DNA of 64,000 nucleotides from Kushneria konosiri (GTDB lineage Bacteria > Pseudomonadota > Gammaproteobacteria > Pseudomonadales > Halomonadaceae): the NCBI RefSeq assembly GCF_002155145.1, contig NZ_CP021323.1, positions 1,364,001-1,428,000 of the forward strand. The letters are read 5' to 3'. Shown here piece after piece: positions 1-7,445 of this stretch. How positions within the stretch are numbered: the first letter of the stretch is position 1; every line of letters begins with the position of its first letter. Made by a program: the position numbers and the translations under genes. The notes under the pieces are model-generated. The model was given only the letters and a program-made list of their open reading frames with translations, was not told the DNA's origin and searched no databases.

Positions 1-438
1 GATCCATGAAGAAGTGCCTTCCAAAAGTGTTTTACTCCAGGCTGTTCGAAACGTACTGGCTACAGGTCAATCTGGCTAAGACCGGGACGGATGATTCTAC
101 TGGCGATGCATTAAAGGCTGGATGGTATAAAAAATGGTATAGCGATGAGGGTGCTTTTTTGCCGGGGCGCGCACCAGTGCATATCGGATATGACATGAAG
201 CATGGCGTTAAAGCGGATGGGATTTGATGGTTGGCATGTGTCTCATGGCACACGCCATACCATTGCGACAGCGCTCAAGGAGATGGGCTACCCGGGAGAA
301 TGGATCGAGATGCAACTCTCGCACAAGCTGCCGTGCATTCAGGGCGTCTATACCCATGCCGAGCATATGGCGCCGGAGCAAAGGCCGGCCACGATGCAGG
401 CATGGGCAGATTCTTTATTCTTAAATCAAGTCACATAA
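1..438 (+). pseudogene. Tyrosine-type (P4-like) integrase remnant, C-terminal part
   Basis: From about 202 to 438 one frame encodes the typical end of a phage or island integrase: a MALKRMGF segment, HGTRHTIATAL with the box II Arg and His, QLSHK, then GVYTHAEH with the expected catalytic Tyr, and a MQAWADSL tail. Upstream coding similarity (FLPGRAPVH, about 162-190) lies in a different frame. The 202-438 frame is also closed by a TGA at 196-198, so at least one frameshift and one stop separate the pieces. The rest of the gene lies outside the window or is too decayed to recognise. It converges on the Pycsar operon and probably marks one side of a dead integrative element. The integrase family is well supported by the motifs; inactivity is inferred from the lesions. 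Confidence 0.75.
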
Positions 439-1715
439 ACGCCAAATTTTTTCTCGCCAATTATTTTGTTTTTTTCTTCTTTGTCCCATACAGATACAAT
501 CATGTAATGTAATCCAACATAGCTGGTATGCTCCCAATGACTGCAAAAATAGGTTCCATCATTTCTTATTTTTGCATCTTCAAAAACTTCATGGTTTCCA
601 AAGTTATCAGGGTCATCTAAAGCAGCATCCTCGCCGTGATTTTCTACTCTAAATTTGACACGGTAGGGCCCCGACATAGCAGGCAATCTAAAGGTTGCTT
701 TAAATTCGGCTCCTAATCTGCTCAATCCATTAGGGTCTTTTTTGAATGCCCTCGCACAAGAATAAAAATGTTGAGCTTCAACTGCTGTATTCTCTTTCTT
801 GGGAGTAGCTTGAATTTTTAAATTACCTTCCTCTTCTGAAGGGCTGGGAAGTAGCTCATAGTATTTGTCAGAATTTAGGACGAATTTCTTATAGTTCATC
901 TTGCTGTCGTCTGGACGTTTGTAATTTGGAGTCACATATTTGTCAGGAATTTTGTCTGAGCCTTCAGTTTTTATATATATAAGGTCGTCGTGTAAATCTA
1001 AATGCTCTTTAAAGCTTTGGCCAATCATAATTTTATTTTTTGGTGCCGAGTGCTGTAGTTTTGCAGCTATATCAACATAATAAGAAGTTGCGGTTATTTC
1101 CGAGACGTTTCTATAGCCGTACATCCCCCACAAAACCTGTTCACTGGGGCCGTAGTCCATTCCAACTCTTATACCAACATCCTCATTAACGCCCTTTCTT
1201 TGGAGTTCAGGGATTACCAGTTCTTCCACAAATTTTATTAAGTATGTGCCGCAATTTAATGAGTTTATACAAGAGTCGGCAATTTCAGTGTTTTCGTTTC
1301 TGAAAAAAGCTAATACGGCATCACCCATTATTCTATGTACATGCCCGCCGAAAGCTTGTATAGTTTCTATTGCACATCGTATGATGTTGTTTTTTATGTT
1401 GAAAACGATGTCCGGCGGATAAGTTATACCCAGTTTAGTAGAGCCCGCTACATCCATGAACAGGCTAACAACATATCCATATTCGTGAGATCTCGATTCA
1501 GCGAGATGATCAAAGTCGGGATGGCCGCCAATCTCAAGATCTTCACGCGCTCCATGATTAAATATTCTTCTTATTTCTTCGTTAATACGATATTGCCTGT
1601 CGGGCAACGAGGCTCCAATACTTTCATCCATGGTAACGGATTTTAAGCCTCTACTTTTCTCTAGGCTATTGCTTTCAAAATCGAACTGGCCGTATATTTT
1701 TTCAAGATTTGCCAC
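426..1715 (-). CDS. pycC: Pycsar nucleotide cyclase PycC (class III cyclase plus probable AGS-C-like sensor domain)
   Basis: This 429-residue protein has a class III nucleotidyl cyclase core at about residues 80-260. VSLFMDVAGST carries the first metal-binding Asp (D88) and HRIMGDAVLAFF the second (D132); GIRVGMDYG and YYVDIAAKLQ complete the fold. Residues from about 300 to the end form a separate Trp/Tyr-rich beta domain that fits the AGS-C sensor domain found on defence-associated cyclases. In Pycsar such enzymes sense phage infection and make cCMP or cUMP, which activates a partner effector. Which base is used cannot be read here. The gene follows pycTM by 9 bp in one operon. It is strikingly AT-rich against its neighbours and overlaps the end of the integrase remnant by 13 bp, both signs of horizontal arrival. 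A plain adenylate cyclase is less likely given the partner gene. Confidence 0.85.
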   Translation of the reverse strand: MANLEKIYGQFDFESNSLEKSRGLKSVTMDESIGASLPDRQYRINEEIRRIFNHGAREDLEIGGHPDFDHLAESRSHEYGYVVSLFMDVAGSTKLGITYPPDIVFNIKNNIIRCAIETIQAFGGHVHRIMGDAVLAFFRNENTEIADSCINSLNCGTYLIKFVEELVIPELQRKGVNEDVGIRVGMDYGPSEQVLWGMYGYRNVSEITATSYYVDIAAKLQHSAPKNKIMIGQSFKEHLDLHDDLIYIKTEGSDKIPDKYVTPNYKRPDDSKMNYKKFVLNSDKYYELLPSPSEEEGNLKIQATPKKENTAVEAQHFYSCARAFKKDPNGLSRLGAEFKATFRLPAMSGPYRVKFRVENHGEDAALDDPDNFGNHEVFEDAKIRNDGTYFCSHWEHTSYVGLHYMIVSVWDKEEKNKIIGEKKFGVYVT

Positions 1716-1724
1716 GTTTTTTCC

Positions 1725-2258
1725 TTAGAAGTAATTTGCAGAAATAATGAAGATCAACGTTATAAGAACGCTGGCAAACGTCCATGAGCCAGCCATGTTG
1801 AGAAGCCTGAATTTATTTGATGCAACCGTGGCTACATCGTGCACTTGACTAATCAAGTCTTCTTCTAAACTTTCTTCATTTAGTTCTTGATATTTTTCCT
1901 TGAAAAGCTCAAGAGACATTTTTGATACGGAACCAAAGAAAATAAGCGAGCATTGGTTTTCGGTGCTTTTTTTCTTGGCCTCGTTGCCGCTTAGGCCCAA
2001 GTTGGGCCATATAGTTTTAATTACATACCAGTAACTGATAGTTAAGCTAAGTGATAATATCGATACGATGAAATCGAGAAAACAGGACTTTGCTGTCAAG
2101 AAATCCCCTGAAATATATTTTATTATGATTCCTGCGAACAGAGCGGCGTTTAAGGTGGCAAGCAAAGCAGATTTAAAGTTAGTGCCATTTATATAGCCAT
2201 CATATCTCTTCAATGTTTCCCAAAGAGTTTCTATATTTAGCTCTTTACCATCTTTCAT
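1725..2258 (-). CDS. pycTM: Pycsar membrane effector PycTM (DUF5706 family)
   Basis: A 177-residue membrane protein. Segments at about 30-50, 58-80 and 155-175 are hydrophobic. The N-terminal signature TNFKSALLATLN (26-37) corresponds to the D/N-x-K-x-x-x-LL-x-x-N motif at the start of the DUF5706/PycTM family. The late segment ISQVHDVATVASNKFRLLN (136-154) corresponds to its second conserved helix. In characterised Pycsar systems this effector binds the cyclic pyrimidine mononucleotide and damages the inner membrane, stopping phage growth by killing the cell. It is the first gene of the operon, with AGGAG (2266-2270) seven bases before the ATG, and pycC follows directly. The recognition rests on motif resemblance plus the adjacent cyclase. 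The base composition is AT-rich and foreign-looking. Confidence 0.82.
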   Translation of the reverse strand: MKDGKELNIETLWETLKRYDGYINGTNFKSALLATLNAALFAGIIIKYISGDFLTAKSCFLDFIVSILSLSLTISYWYVIKTIWPNLGLSGNEAKKKSTENQCSLIFFGSVSKMSLELFKEKYQELNEESLEEDLISQVHDVATVASNKFRLLNMAGSWTFASVLITLIFIISANYF

Positions 2259-2402
2259 TATTTTGCTCCTGTGTTTTGAGCTGCAATAAGCCCAATTTTT
2301 TGGCTTCTGGCTATCTTAAACTTTCGAGGTATAAAAGCTAAATTACTCTTGAAAGTCGTTATTTATAAAATATATCTAATCAAGGTATGTTTGTATTATA
2401 GC

Positions 2403-2427
2403 CGTTGTAAACCCTCGCTTTACAACG
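2403..2427. repeat. 9-bp perfect inverted repeat upstream of alpA
   Basis: CGTTGTAAA at 2403-2411 is repeated inverted as TTTACAACG at 2419-2427 around a 7-base spacer. It lies about 95 bp before the alpA start, between the divergent Pycsar operon and alpA. It could be an operator for the AlpA protein or another element regulator; nothing in the sequence decides this. There is no T-run, so a terminator is unlikely. Confidence 0.4.
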
Positions 2428-2520
2428 CCAGCCGCACGAAGTCCCCACCATCCCTTAGCAAGCTGATCCTGTCCCCGGCGGCACCTACGCCGCCTGAACC
2501 AACCACGACAGGAAACGCCC

Positions 2521-2793
2521 ATGACGGCATCAACATCATCCACCACCAGCGCCTGCCGGCACGTCGAGCGCATCCAGTTGGGCAACCGCCTGCTGCGTCG
2601 CCGTGAGGTGGAACTCAAGACCGGCAATAGCCGTTCATCGATCTACAAGGACGTCGGTGACGTTACGTTCCCGGTGTCCGTGCCGATTGGCGATAGCAGA
2701 GTTGCCTGGCTGGAAGAAGAAATTGACGGCTGGATCGGCGCGCAGAGCATCGACTTTACCGGCAAAGCGCTAGCTTTTGATTTTTCATCATGA
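2521..2793 (+). CDS. AlpA-family prophage/island transcriptional regulator
   Basis: A 90-residue protein. The segment RRREVELKTGNSRSSIYKDV (about 26-45) followed by FPVSVPIG and VAWLEEEIDGWI is the compact winged helix-turn-helix of AlpA regulators, which control integrase or excision genes of P4-like elements and cryptic prophages. AGGAAA precedes the ATG. The protein carries about 20 extra residues before the helix-turn-helix. Together with the integrase remnant it brackets the Pycsar genes, so the three are read as one integrated element. Its natural target, the integrase, is broken, so its present role is unclear. Confidence 0.85.
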   Translation: MTASTSSTTSACRHVERIQLGNRLLRRREVELKTGNSRSSIYKDVGDVTFPVSVPIGDSRVAWLEEEIDGWIGAQSIDFTGKALAFDFSS

Positions 2794-2844
2794 GTCGTTA
2801 ATATAGCTTTTCACTTCTACTTCATGGGTATTCGTCCAATGCGT

Positions 2845-2917
2845 CATTGATACCGCCGTCGTCCTGACGGCCAGTCTCCGCCCACCCCATTCGCTGGGGG
2901 AGTCTCTGGTATCAATG
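2845..2917. promoter_or_regulatory. Inverted repeat and hairpin in the leader of the ABC-F gene
   Basis: CATTGATACC (2845-2854) and GGTATCAATG (2908-2917) are perfect inverted 10-mers. Between them a smaller hairpin (CCCCA/TGGGG around TTCGC) can form. The distal arm ends at the first G of the GGAG ribosome site (2917-2920), so pairing would partly hide translation initiation. It could be a translational attenuator, or an old att site of the neighbouring element. Confidence 0.35.
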
Positions 2918-2926
2918 GAGTTGTCC

Positions 2927-4537
2927 ATGACGAATCCCTGTCTGACGCTGGAAGGCGTCTCTTGTCTTCTGCCGGATGGCAGACCCCTCTTTTGCGACCT
3001 CAATGAACACTTTGATGCCCGACCTACGGGTCTGGTGGGCCGTAACGGCATCGGCAAGACCGTGCTGGCGCGCATTCTGGCCGGCGATGTCGCACCGTCG
3101 AGCGGCACCTGCCTGCGTTCGGGCCTCGTGTATTACCTGGCCCAGCAGGTGTCCGTGCCTGTTGATGCCACGGTGGCGGATCTGGCGGGTGTGGGGGCAG
3201 CGTTGCATGCCCTTGAGCGTATCGAGGCCGGCAGTACGGCAGTCAGCGACTTTGATGCCGTGGGGGAGCGCTGGGATATCCGCCAGCAATTGCAGCAGGC
3301 GCTGGAGCGTGATGGCCTGAATGAGCTGGAGGCGGCCACGCCCGCGAGTCATCTCAGCGGGGGTGAAGCCATGCGCGTGGCGTTGATCGGCGCAGGGCTT
3401 GCCCACGCTGATTTCCTGATTTTGGACGAGCCCACCAACCACCTTGATCAGCCAAGTCGACAGGCCCTGATCGAGAGGCTGCAGCAGTGGTCCGGCGGGC
3501 TGATCGTGGTCAGCCATGATCGACAGCTTCTGGAGCGCATGGAGGCCATCGTGGCGCTGACGTCACAGGGCCTGCGTCGTTACGGCGGTAACTACAGCTT
3601 TTATGTTCAGAGTCGGGCACAGGAACGTGACGCGGCGCACCAGCAGCTTGAACAGCGCCGGCTGGAACGCAAGCGCGAGGAACGCGCTCTGCAGCAGCAG
3701 CGTGAGCGTCAGGAACGGCGTCAGAGGCGGGGCAATCGGGAAGGCAAAAGTGCCAATCAGGCAAAGGTGTTGCTGGATCGCCAGAAAGCGCGCAGCGAAG
3801 GTTCGACCGGCCGATTACGTCAGCAGCACAGGGAGGCCCTCGAGCAGCTGGCCCAGCGTGAGCGGGAAGCGGCGCAGAGGGTGGAAACGCAGACGGCCAT
3901 CCATCTGCACGCTCTGCCGGTCAGTCAGGTACGACACCGGGCGGTGGCCGTGCTGGATCAGCTTGTGCTTCCTTTTGTGTCCGGGGCGGCCCGTTACATG
4001 ACGCTGTCGATCAACGGCCGTCAGCGCATCGGTGTGACCGGGCCCAACGGCTGCGGCAAATCTACGCTGCTCAGGGTGCTGGCAGGTTTTCTCCAGCCCG
4101 TGAGCGGTCATTGTGAGGTTACAACGGCCTGCGCATGGCTGGATCAGCGCCTGAGCAGCCTTGCCCCGGAGCGTTCGGTGCTGGCGCATATGCAGGCGGT
4201 CAGCAGCATGGCAGAAGGCGACATCCGCATGCGATTGGCGCAGCTTGGTCTTGAGGCGTCAAAAATGGCGCTGCCCAGCGGTCTGCTCAGTGGAGGCGAG
4301 CGGGTGAAGGCTGCGCTGGCCTGCGTGCTCTATGGCGATCCGCCGCCGCAGCTTCTATTGCTGGATGAGCCCGGCAATCATCTGGATATAGAATCGCTGG
4401 AGGCGCTGGAAGTCATGCTGCGCCACTATCAGGGCGCACTGATGGTGGTCTCTCATGATGAGGCCTTCCTTGCCAGACTCGAACTGACGCATCGTTTGAG
4501 GGCAACCGAACAGGGCTGGCAATGGAGGCCCTGGTGA
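2927..4537 (+). CDS. ABC-F family ATPase (ribosome-associated type)
   Basis: A soluble protein of 536 residues with two ABC domains and no membrane segment, the ABC-F layout. Domain 1 has Walker A GRNGIGKT (38-45), signature LSGGE (143-147) and Walker B LILDEPTNHLD (about 164-174). Domain 2 has GPNGCGKST (about 372-380), LSGGERVK (about 454) and LLLLDEPGNHLD (about 477-488), where Gly replaces the usual Thr. The inter-domain linker is long, Arg/Glu/Gln-rich and probably coiled coil. ABC-F proteins act on ribosomes as translation factors or antibiotic protectors; the subfamily cannot be told here. The start at 2927 is chosen because GGAG lies at 2917-2920; an in-frame ATG at 2915 has no such site. 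It ends just before the HD-domain gene. Confidence 0.85.
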   Translation: MTNPCLTLEGVSCLLPDGRPLFCDLNEHFDARPTGLVGRNGIGKTVLARILAGDVAPSSGTCLRSGLVYYLAQQVSVPVDATVADLAGVGAALHALERIEAGSTAVSDFDAVGERWDIRQQLQQALERDGLNELEAATPASHLSGGEAMRVALIGAGLAHADFLILDEPTNHLDQPSRQALIERLQQWSGGLIVVSHDRQLLERMEAIVALTSQGLRRYGGNYSFYVQSRAQERDAAHQQLEQRRLERKREERALQQQRERQERRQRRGNREGKSANQAKVLLDRQKARSEGSTGRLRQQHREALEQLAQREREAAQRVETQTAIHLHALPVSQVRHRAVAVLDQLVLPFVSGAARYMTLSINGRQRIGVTGPNGCGKSTLLRVLAGFLQPVSGHCEVTTACAWLDQRLSSLAPERSVLAHMQAVSSMAEGDIRMRLAQLGLEASKMALPSGLLSGGERVKAALACVLYGDPPPQLLLLDEPGNHLDIESLEALEVMLRHYQGALMVVSHDEAFLARLELTHRLRATEQGWQWRPW

Positions 4538-4584
4538 AGGGCGAATCGTCAGCGCCTTCTATCTCACATGACACGGGAACTCGC

Positions 4585-5151
4585 ATGGACATCGAACGAC
4601 TCGGCAACGGGCTGGCGTTTTTAAAGGAAGCCGAGCGGCTCAAGAGCGTGCTGCGCACGGCGTACACCACCACCGGACGACAGGAGGACACGGCGTCGCA
4701 TACGTGGCGGCTATGTCTGATGGCGATGACGTTCGAGCGCGAGTTGGCGCCCTTGGACATGACGCGCGTGTTGAAGCTCTGCGTGTTGCATGATCTGGGT
4801 GAGGCGATTCATGGGGACCAGCCGGCGGTTGCCCAGAATGGCGACAAGAACGCGCAGGAGCGTACGGATCTGCTGACCGTCATGGCGCCGCTGGATGAGG
4901 CGTTAAGGCTGGAATTTCTCTCCCTGTGGGAGGACTACGAGCAGGGCATCACGCGAGAGGCGCGACTGGTGAAGGGGCTCGACAAGCTCGAGACCATTTT
5001 GCAGCACAGCCAGGGCGATAACCCGCCCGACTTCGATTACGCGTTCAATCTGACCTACGGGCTCGAGCAGACCGATGCCGAGCCGGTGCTGACCATGCTG
5101 CGCACGCTTGTTGATGGCGAAACCCAGCGGCGGATCGATGGTGGCCAGTAG
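4585..5151 (+). CDS. HD-domain 5'-nucleotidase-like phosphohydrolase (HDDC2/YfbR type)
   Basis: A 188-residue HD-domain protein. Metal ligands are visible as H39 (ASHTWR), H69-D70 (VLHDLGEAIHGD) and D133 (GLDKLETILQ). The arrangement HD-x-x-E-x-x-x-GD followed by DKLE is that of the HDDC2/YfbR group, which removes phosphate from (deoxy)nucleoside 5'-monophosphates. It probably takes part in nucleotide pool balance, though the substrate is unproven. An earlier start at 4522 would overlap the ABC-F gene and add a poorly structured tail; GGGA lies 8-9 bases before 4585. A bidirectional terminator follows. Confidence 0.75.
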   Translation: MDIERLGNGLAFLKEAERLKSVLRTAYTTTGRQEDTASHTWRLCLMAMTFERELAPLDMTRVLKLCVLHDLGEAIHGDQPAVAQNGDKNAQERTDLLTVMAPLDEALRLEFLSLWEDYEQGITREARLVKGLDKLETILQHSQGDNPPDFDYAFNLTYGLEQTDAEPVLTMLRTLVDGETQRRIDGGQ

Positions 5152-5191
5152 TGGCTTTCCAGCTTTTCAGCACTGCCTGAGCTTCAGATGA

Positions 5192-5226
5192 CAAAACCCC
5201 GACAGCGTTGGCTGATCGGGGTTTTG
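5192..5226. terminator. Bidirectional rho-independent terminator
   Basis: CAAAACCCCGA (5192-5202) pairs with TCGGGGTTTTG (5216-5226). The A and T runs on the two sides let it stop the rightward HD gene and the leftward YrhK-domain gene. Confidence 0.85.
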
Positions 5227-5254
5227 CGTATGCCGCCGGCGCTGCACGTCTGGC

Positions 5255-6091
5255 TCAGGCCGGGCTGGCTGGCTTCACCGTGCTCTTGTCCTCGTAGTCA
5301 AAGTCGTCATCGAGGTTGTGCTCGGGGTCGTTGAGCTCGCCACGCATGAAGGCCAGCAGGCGCTCGTCGGCTTCGCTGTCCTCGGCGGTGGCGTCAAAGC
5401 GGTGGCGAATGACGATGCGCGCACGCTGGTGGTTGAAGAGCCCGCCAATCATGAAAAAGGCACTGCCTACCAGAAAGAGCGAGGCCAGCAGGTTATGCAG
5501 CTGGTCGTGGTCGGCGACGCTGTCAAACCCCCAGAGATAGGGAATGGAGGCGACCACGAACAGTACCGAGCCCACCACGAAGGTGACGGCGGTCAGGTTC
5601 ATCAGCTGCAGGGTGAGCAGCGCCGAGGCGCGTATCACCATCATGACGTTGAGGCAGGCGCCGATCAAAAACAGCACCGAGCCGATGATGAACATCCACG
5701 CGCCGATCTCGATCCAGTGCCACCAGGAGAGGAAGAACAGGCTGCCCACGGCATACAGCACGGTGCCGATGATATAGACCGCCAGCGAGATGAGTTCCAG
5801 AAGCTGCGAGGGTGAGACCTTTTTGCTGTCGTTCCAGAAGCGGCGCACTTCAATGACGTCATGGGCCTGAACGATCAGATAGACCAGCGAGCCGACGAAA
5901 AACAGCCAGGCGCCGATATCACGATAGTGTTCAAGGCGCGGGTAGAACATCACGCTGCCGACGATGAACATCACACCGCCCAGCTCGTAGAGCACCGCGT
6001 TGATGCCTTCCCAGCGGTAATCCTTTTCGAGGTTGCTCTTGCCCCGGCCCGGCCGGGCAGAGCGGGGACGGTCGGTAAACAGATGCGGCAT
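5255..6091 (-). CDS. YrhK-like domain integral membrane protein
   Basis: A 278-residue polytopic protein. After a basic N-terminus, hydrophobic helices appear in pairs: about 33-50, 59-75, 98-120, 128-150, 160-183 and 196-215. The repeated pattern G-(S/A)-x-x-F-x-x-G-(S/A) (VGSVMFYP, VGSLVYL, IGTVLYAVGSLFF, IGSVLFLIG) matches the YrhK-like domain, probably present in more than one copy. The tail after about residue 222 is acidic and soluble. The function of the family is unknown. It is transcribed alone towards a shared terminator. Confidence 0.65.
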   Translation of the reverse strand: MPHLFTDRPRSARPGRGKSNLEKDYRWEGINAVLYELGGVMFIVGSVMFYPRLEHYRDIGAWLFFVGSLVYLIVQAHDVIEVRRFWNDSKKVSPSQLLELISLAVYIIGTVLYAVGSLFFLSWWHWIEIGAWMFIIGSVLFLIGACLNVMMVIRASALLTLQLMNLTAVTFVVGSVLFVVASIPYLWGFDSVADHDQLHNLLASLFLVGSAFFMIGGLFNHQRARIVIRHRFDATAEDSEADERLLAFMRGELNDPEHNLDDDFDYEDKSTVKPASPA

Positions 6092-6213
6092 GACAATGGT
6101 CCTGCAGGGAAAAGGAAAAGTGTGGGTCGTCGATGCCGGATTGTATAGCGCGCCGGACGAGGGCGGTCATGGATTCATGGTGAGCCCACCCCGCCCGGCG
6201 GAGGCCGGCGCGA

Positions 6214-7281
6214 TCAGCGTTTCTTGCCGGGCCGGCTGCCCTGAGGGCGTGAGGCGGGCTTGCCACTGGCCGGTTTGCCCTTGCCTGCGGGCTTGCCGGG
6301 GGCACCGGGTCGGCTGCCCGGTTTCCCCTGGGTCGCGGGTCGGCCGCCGCTGGTGGCCTTTTTACCCGTCCCGGTGCCGGGCTTGCAGGAGGTGGCCTGT
6401 GTCTTGCCGGCGGGGGCAGGCTTGCCCTTGCCCTTTGAGTACATTTTATCCAGCGCCGGCTTGCCGATGCCCAGCGGATCGGCCTTTGGCTTGTCTTTCG
6501 GGGTGGCCTGGGCCTTTTTGCTGCGGGAGGGCGCCTTTGGTTTGGCAGGCGCTGATTCGTTGCTGGAGCCTTCCGTCATCTCAAGGATCTTGTCGATTTC
6601 CCTGGTGGTCAGGTCGCGCCAGTCACCCATGGCGAGCCCCTTGAGCGAGACGTTCATGATCCGGGTGCGAATCAGCTGGGTGACTTCAAAGCCAAAGACC
6701 TCGCACATGCGGCGAATCTGGCGGTTGAGCCCCTGGACCAGCGTGATGTTGAACACGAACGTTGAGACCTTCTCGACCTGACACCGGCGGGTGACCTGGC
6801 CCAGAATCGGCACGCCGCGCTGCATGCCTTCAATGAAGTCGTCGGTGATCGGCTTGTCGACCGTCACCTGGTATTCCTTTTCATGCTGGTTGTCGGCCCG
6901 CAGGATGCGGTTGACCAGATCGCCGTTGTTGGTCAGAAAGATCAGCCCCTGGGAGTCCTTGTCCAGCCGCCCGATCGGGAAGATGCGCGCGCCGTGCTTG
7001 ACGAATTCGACGATATTGTCCTTTTCGCTCGACTCGGTGGTGCTGACGATCCCCACCGGCTTGTTGAGCGCGATCAGAATCAGGTCCTCTTCTTCCTGAG
7101 GCTCTATCTCCTGACCGTTGACCGTGACACGATCACCGGCGACCACCTGATCCCCCGTGCCGGCGCGTCGGCCATTGATCCAGACCTTGCCCTGTTCAAC
7201 AAAGCGGTCCGCTTCGCGCCGCGAGCACAGGCCGCTTTCGCTGATGTATTTGTTGATTCGGGTCGATGTTCGTAATGGCAT
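6214..7281 (-). CDS. rluF: 23S rRNA pseudouridine synthase, RluF type, with long basic tail
   Basis: A 355-residue RsuA/RluB/E/F-family enzyme that isomerises uridine in rRNA. The N-terminal S4 RNA-binding domain spans about 4-60. The catalytic motif [10 protein letters not shown] (104-113) holds the nucleophilic Asp107. [17 protein letters not shown] (about 185-201) is the family's C-terminal motif. Similarity over 1-240 is of RluF type (U2604 of 23S rRNA), inferred from overall style. Residues from about 240 onward are a low-complexity Lys/Pro/Ala/Gly tail not needed for the fold. It may add RNA affinity. Confidence 0.85.
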   Translation of the reverse strand: MPLRTSTRINKYISESGLCSRREADRFVEQGKVWINGRRAGTGDQVVAGDRVTVNGQEIEPQEEEDLILIALNKPVGIVSTTESSEKDNIVEFVKHGARIFPIGRLDKDSQGLIFLTNNGDLVNRILRADNQHEKEYQVTVDKPITDDFIEGMQRGVPILGQVTRRCQVEKVSTFVFNITLVQGLNRQIRRMCEVFGFEVTQLIRTRIMNVSLKGLAMGDWRDLTTREIDKILEMTEGSSNESAPAKPKAPSRSKKAQATPKDKPKADPLGIGKPALDKMYSKGKGKPAPAGKTQATSCKPGTGTGKKATSGGRPATQGKPGSRPGAPGKPAGKGKPASGKPASRPQGSRPGKKR

Positions 7282-7445
7282 GGCGTTTCACAGGGTCGGG
7301 AGTGATTAAATAAATGGGCGTGCAAAGAGGGCGACCGGCAGGATCAGCCCTGTGCCGGGCGAAAATGGCGACCATGACACGGTATATCGCATGAATTTGT
7401 CGTACGACGATGAAACACACCTCAACAAGGATAAGTCATCTACCA

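Noticed and set aside
5318-5815. Open frame of 165 codons on the plus strand
   Set aside because: Antisense shadow of the YrhK-domain gene; His/Asp/Gly-rich composition from GC-rich codons, no ribosome site.
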